Origin: Saprospiraceae bacterium
GTDB lineage: Bacteria; Bacteroidota; Bacteroidia; Chitinophagales; Saprospiraceae
DNA: 64,000 bases
Assembly (NCBI GenBank): GCA_016710625.1
Contig: JADJVK010000002.1
Span: 62,001-126,000, forward strand
Direction: 5' to 3'
Of the stretch, positions 62,469-64,000 are shown one piece after another (the first letter of the stretch is position 1; each line of letters starts with the position of its first letter). The position numbers and the translations under genes were made by a program. The notes under the pieces are model-generated. The model ran no database searches and had not been told where the DNA came from. It saw only the letters and a list, made by a program, of their open reading frames with translations.

Positions 62469-64000
62469 ATGAATAACTTTAGTTTTTTTCCCGTAATTCA
62501 TATCGAAAACACCAATTATTTATTTGATCTTTTCTTTGTTTTAGCTTTTAGCACTGGCTTCTTATATCTTTTAATTAGCGGATATAAAAAAAGTTTCCAT
62601 TTGTTAAGTTGGTTATTATTGATTCTTTCAATGTACATTGGATTTATCGTTGGTTCCAAATTTGGAGCAATAGCATTCGATCAATGGGATACCATTTATA
62701 ACGGACAATTCTCCATGTTGCACACCAAAAAATCGGCAATTGGTGGTTTGTTTATGGGTTTGTCCATATTCTTTTTACTCAAAAAATTGTTGAAGTTTGA
62801 AGCTCCAGTCCTGCCCATATTTGCTGTGTTTTTCCCATTGTTTATTATCATTCAAAGATTTGGATGTTTGTTTGCTGGTTGTTGTTATGGCACTCCTACA
62901 GATGCTGTTTTTGGAATAACCTATGGGAAAGTTGGGAAACTCTATGACCAACACTTAGATATGAATTTAATTGATTTGAGTGCTTCTAATACTCATGCTG
63001 TTCATCCTTACCCAATGTATCTGATCATTGGCTCTATCATTACATTGATAGTATTGGCGACTTTCAAAAATAAGTTTAAAAATCAATCCTCCTTATTTTT
63101 TGTCAGCTTTTTTTGCCTCAACTTTTTTAGATTCTTTGCTGAATTTTTTAGAGAAGCCTCAAGTAATCATAATATTCAAGGAGCATTTTGGGGTGGATTG
63201 AAAATGTTGCAATGGCTTTTGCTTTTAGGAATGGTCGTTAATTTGAGTATAATTTTCTTTTTAGAATGGAAAAAAGAAATGCCAAAATACAAAGCTTATC
63301 AAATTATTCCAGCTCGAATTTATTTGACAATTATCCTATTATCACTCTTTATTTTCATTACAAGAAATACATTTTCATTGCCAGAACTCTATGTGATTCA
63401 AGGTGTTATAATAGTAATTTGTGGATTTCTATTTTATAATTTGTATTATCAAACAGTTATCAATTTCAAATGGATTCCGTTATCCATCATAGGGTTTTCA
63501 TTTTTCACAATGAGCCAAACCATCGACAAAGGGACAGCTGCTCATTCAATAGGCATCTCTACAACATCCACCAACATCATCAATAGCTACTACAATTGCA
63601 CTAAAGTCGATCAAGGTTGCTTGGGGAAATATTGTAGTGAGAGAGATACTTTTAATCCAATTGGTCCAAAATATTTTGGGTTGAATTTGAATTATGATTA
63701 TGTAAGCCTAGCAACAGATAGAAAATATAGATTAAATTATGGGGTCAATACTCAATTTGATTTTTTTAGTAATAAAGTTGGTAGTAAGAATAATTACTTT
63801 CTAAATATCCACCCCTATGTTGGCTACTATGGAAATTTAATCCATATGAGATTTGGTTTACATATGGGTAATATTTTTACGAATTTTACCATAAGTGATA
63901 AATTATTTGATGAATCTACTAAAAATACAAGTAATTTTTTACTTTCCTATCGATTGCAAATTGGGCAACAGAATAAACACATGTTTTTATTCAAGCTAAA
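62469..64000 (+). CDS. Lgt-like fusion protein copy 2, intact frame, cut by window edge
   Basis: 510 codons are visible in a single open frame from the ATG at 62469 to the end of the window. Order: seven Lgt-like helices with KSAIGGLF, QRFGCLFAGCCYG, VHPYPMYLI and FRFFAEFFRE (the last matching the FRxxxEFFR of Lgt); extra helices ending in FFTMSQT; then the beta-rich domain with YYNC and C-x6-C-x4-C, HPYVGYYGN and MRFGLHMGNIF. It lies 53 bases after copy 1 and is clearly its tandem paralogue. The catalytic His of the HGG motif in Lgt is replaced (SAIGG), and Asn of the signature by Cys. The likely location is the inner membrane. Ordinary lipoprotein lipidation is uncertain. Confidence 0.8.
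   Translation, partial: MNNFSFFPVIHIENTNYLFDLFFVLAFSTGFLYLLISGYKKSFHLLSWLLLILSMYIGFIVGSKFGAIAFDQWDTIYNGQFSMLHTKKSAIGGLFMGLSIFFLLKKLLKFEAPVLPIFAVFFPLFIIIQRFGCLFAGCCYGTPTDAVFGITYGKVGKLYDQHLDMNLIDLSASNTHAVHPYPMYLIIGSIITLIVLATFKNKFKNQSSLFFVSFFCLNFFRFFAEFFREASSNHNIQGAFWGGLKMLQWLLLLGMVVNLSIIFFLEWKKEMPKYKAYQIIPARIYLTIILLSLFIFITRNTFSLPELYVIQGVIIVICGFLFYNLYYQTVINFKWIPLSIIGFSFFTMSQTIDKGTAAHSIGISTTSTNIINSYYNCTKVDQGCLGKYCSERDTFNPIGPKYFGLNLNYDYVSLATDRKYRLNYGVNTQFDFFSNKVGSKNNYFLNIHPYVGYYGNLIHMRFGLHMGNIFTNFTISDKLFDESTKNTSNFLLSYRLQIGQQNKHMFLFKL

Overview
This window comes from a strongly AT-rich member of the Bacteroidota. The evidence is a SusC/RagA TonB-dependent receptor, cargo proteins with type IX secretion (T9SS) C-terminal sorting domains, a fused SecDF, paired DUF3857 proteins, a Cthe_2159-type carbohydrate-binding protein, and repeated TAnnTTTG promoter elements of the kind used by the Bacteroidota primary sigma factor. 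I cannot place it below phylum. I saw no tRNA, rRNA, CRISPR array, transposase, integrase or phage genes. Most of the window reads as ordinary chromosomal backbone with short operons.

Layout. 1-3.5 kb: the 5' part of a susC-like receptor (minus strand, C-terminus outside the window) and a KdsC-like HAD phosphatase. 3.6-13.9 kb: secDF, a barrel-type outer membrane protein, an MltA-type lytic transglycosylase, a PKD-like membrane protein, ftsK, a tail-anchored unknown and dapF. 14-25 kb: a sortilin-like Asp-box protein split by a frameshift, a structured non-coding RNA with its own promoter and terminator (possibly 6S), an M1 aminopeptidase with a sorting domain, an acyltransferase, DUF1761, OsmC, a small membrane protein, a Gfo/Idh/MocA oxidoreductase and a DUF3298 lipoprotein. 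25-31 kb: a giant protein of about 1,520 residues (also frameshifted), then 1.3 kb of AT-rich DNA holding a decayed gene. 31-38 kb: fhs, an ABC-F ATPase with one degenerate ATP site, dnaB and sppA. 38-43 kb: a methyltransferase, then an HlyD-like adaptor, a VTC-domain protein, a lipoprotein and a polyprenyl-phosphate sugar transferase, possibly an envelope or exopolysaccharide locus. 43-47 kb: SRPBCC and DUF2807 proteins facing a moaD-moeB-moaE-tmk operon. 47-55 kb: a TonB-type receptor, a Cthe_2159-type protein with a sorting-domain partner, asnS and a membrane-anchored unknown. 55-60 kb: two DUF3857/transglutaminase-like proteins and a small outer membrane protein. 60.6-64 kb: two tandem genes encoding an Lgt-like multipass domain fused to extra helices and a beta-strand-rich C-terminal domain.

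Two points deserve most attention. First, the tandem Lgt-like/beta-domain fusion at the right edge. The second copy is intact in one frame as far as the window goes, and it confirms an architecture I do not recognise from described Lgt proteins. Second, the RNA at 17881-18070. A caution: five single-base frame changes at or beside short homopolymers break four otherwise intact genes (near 15103, 26804, 59925, 61227 and 61314). That pattern fits sequencing or assembly indels at least as well as real pseudogenes, so the affected genes should be read as probably whole.
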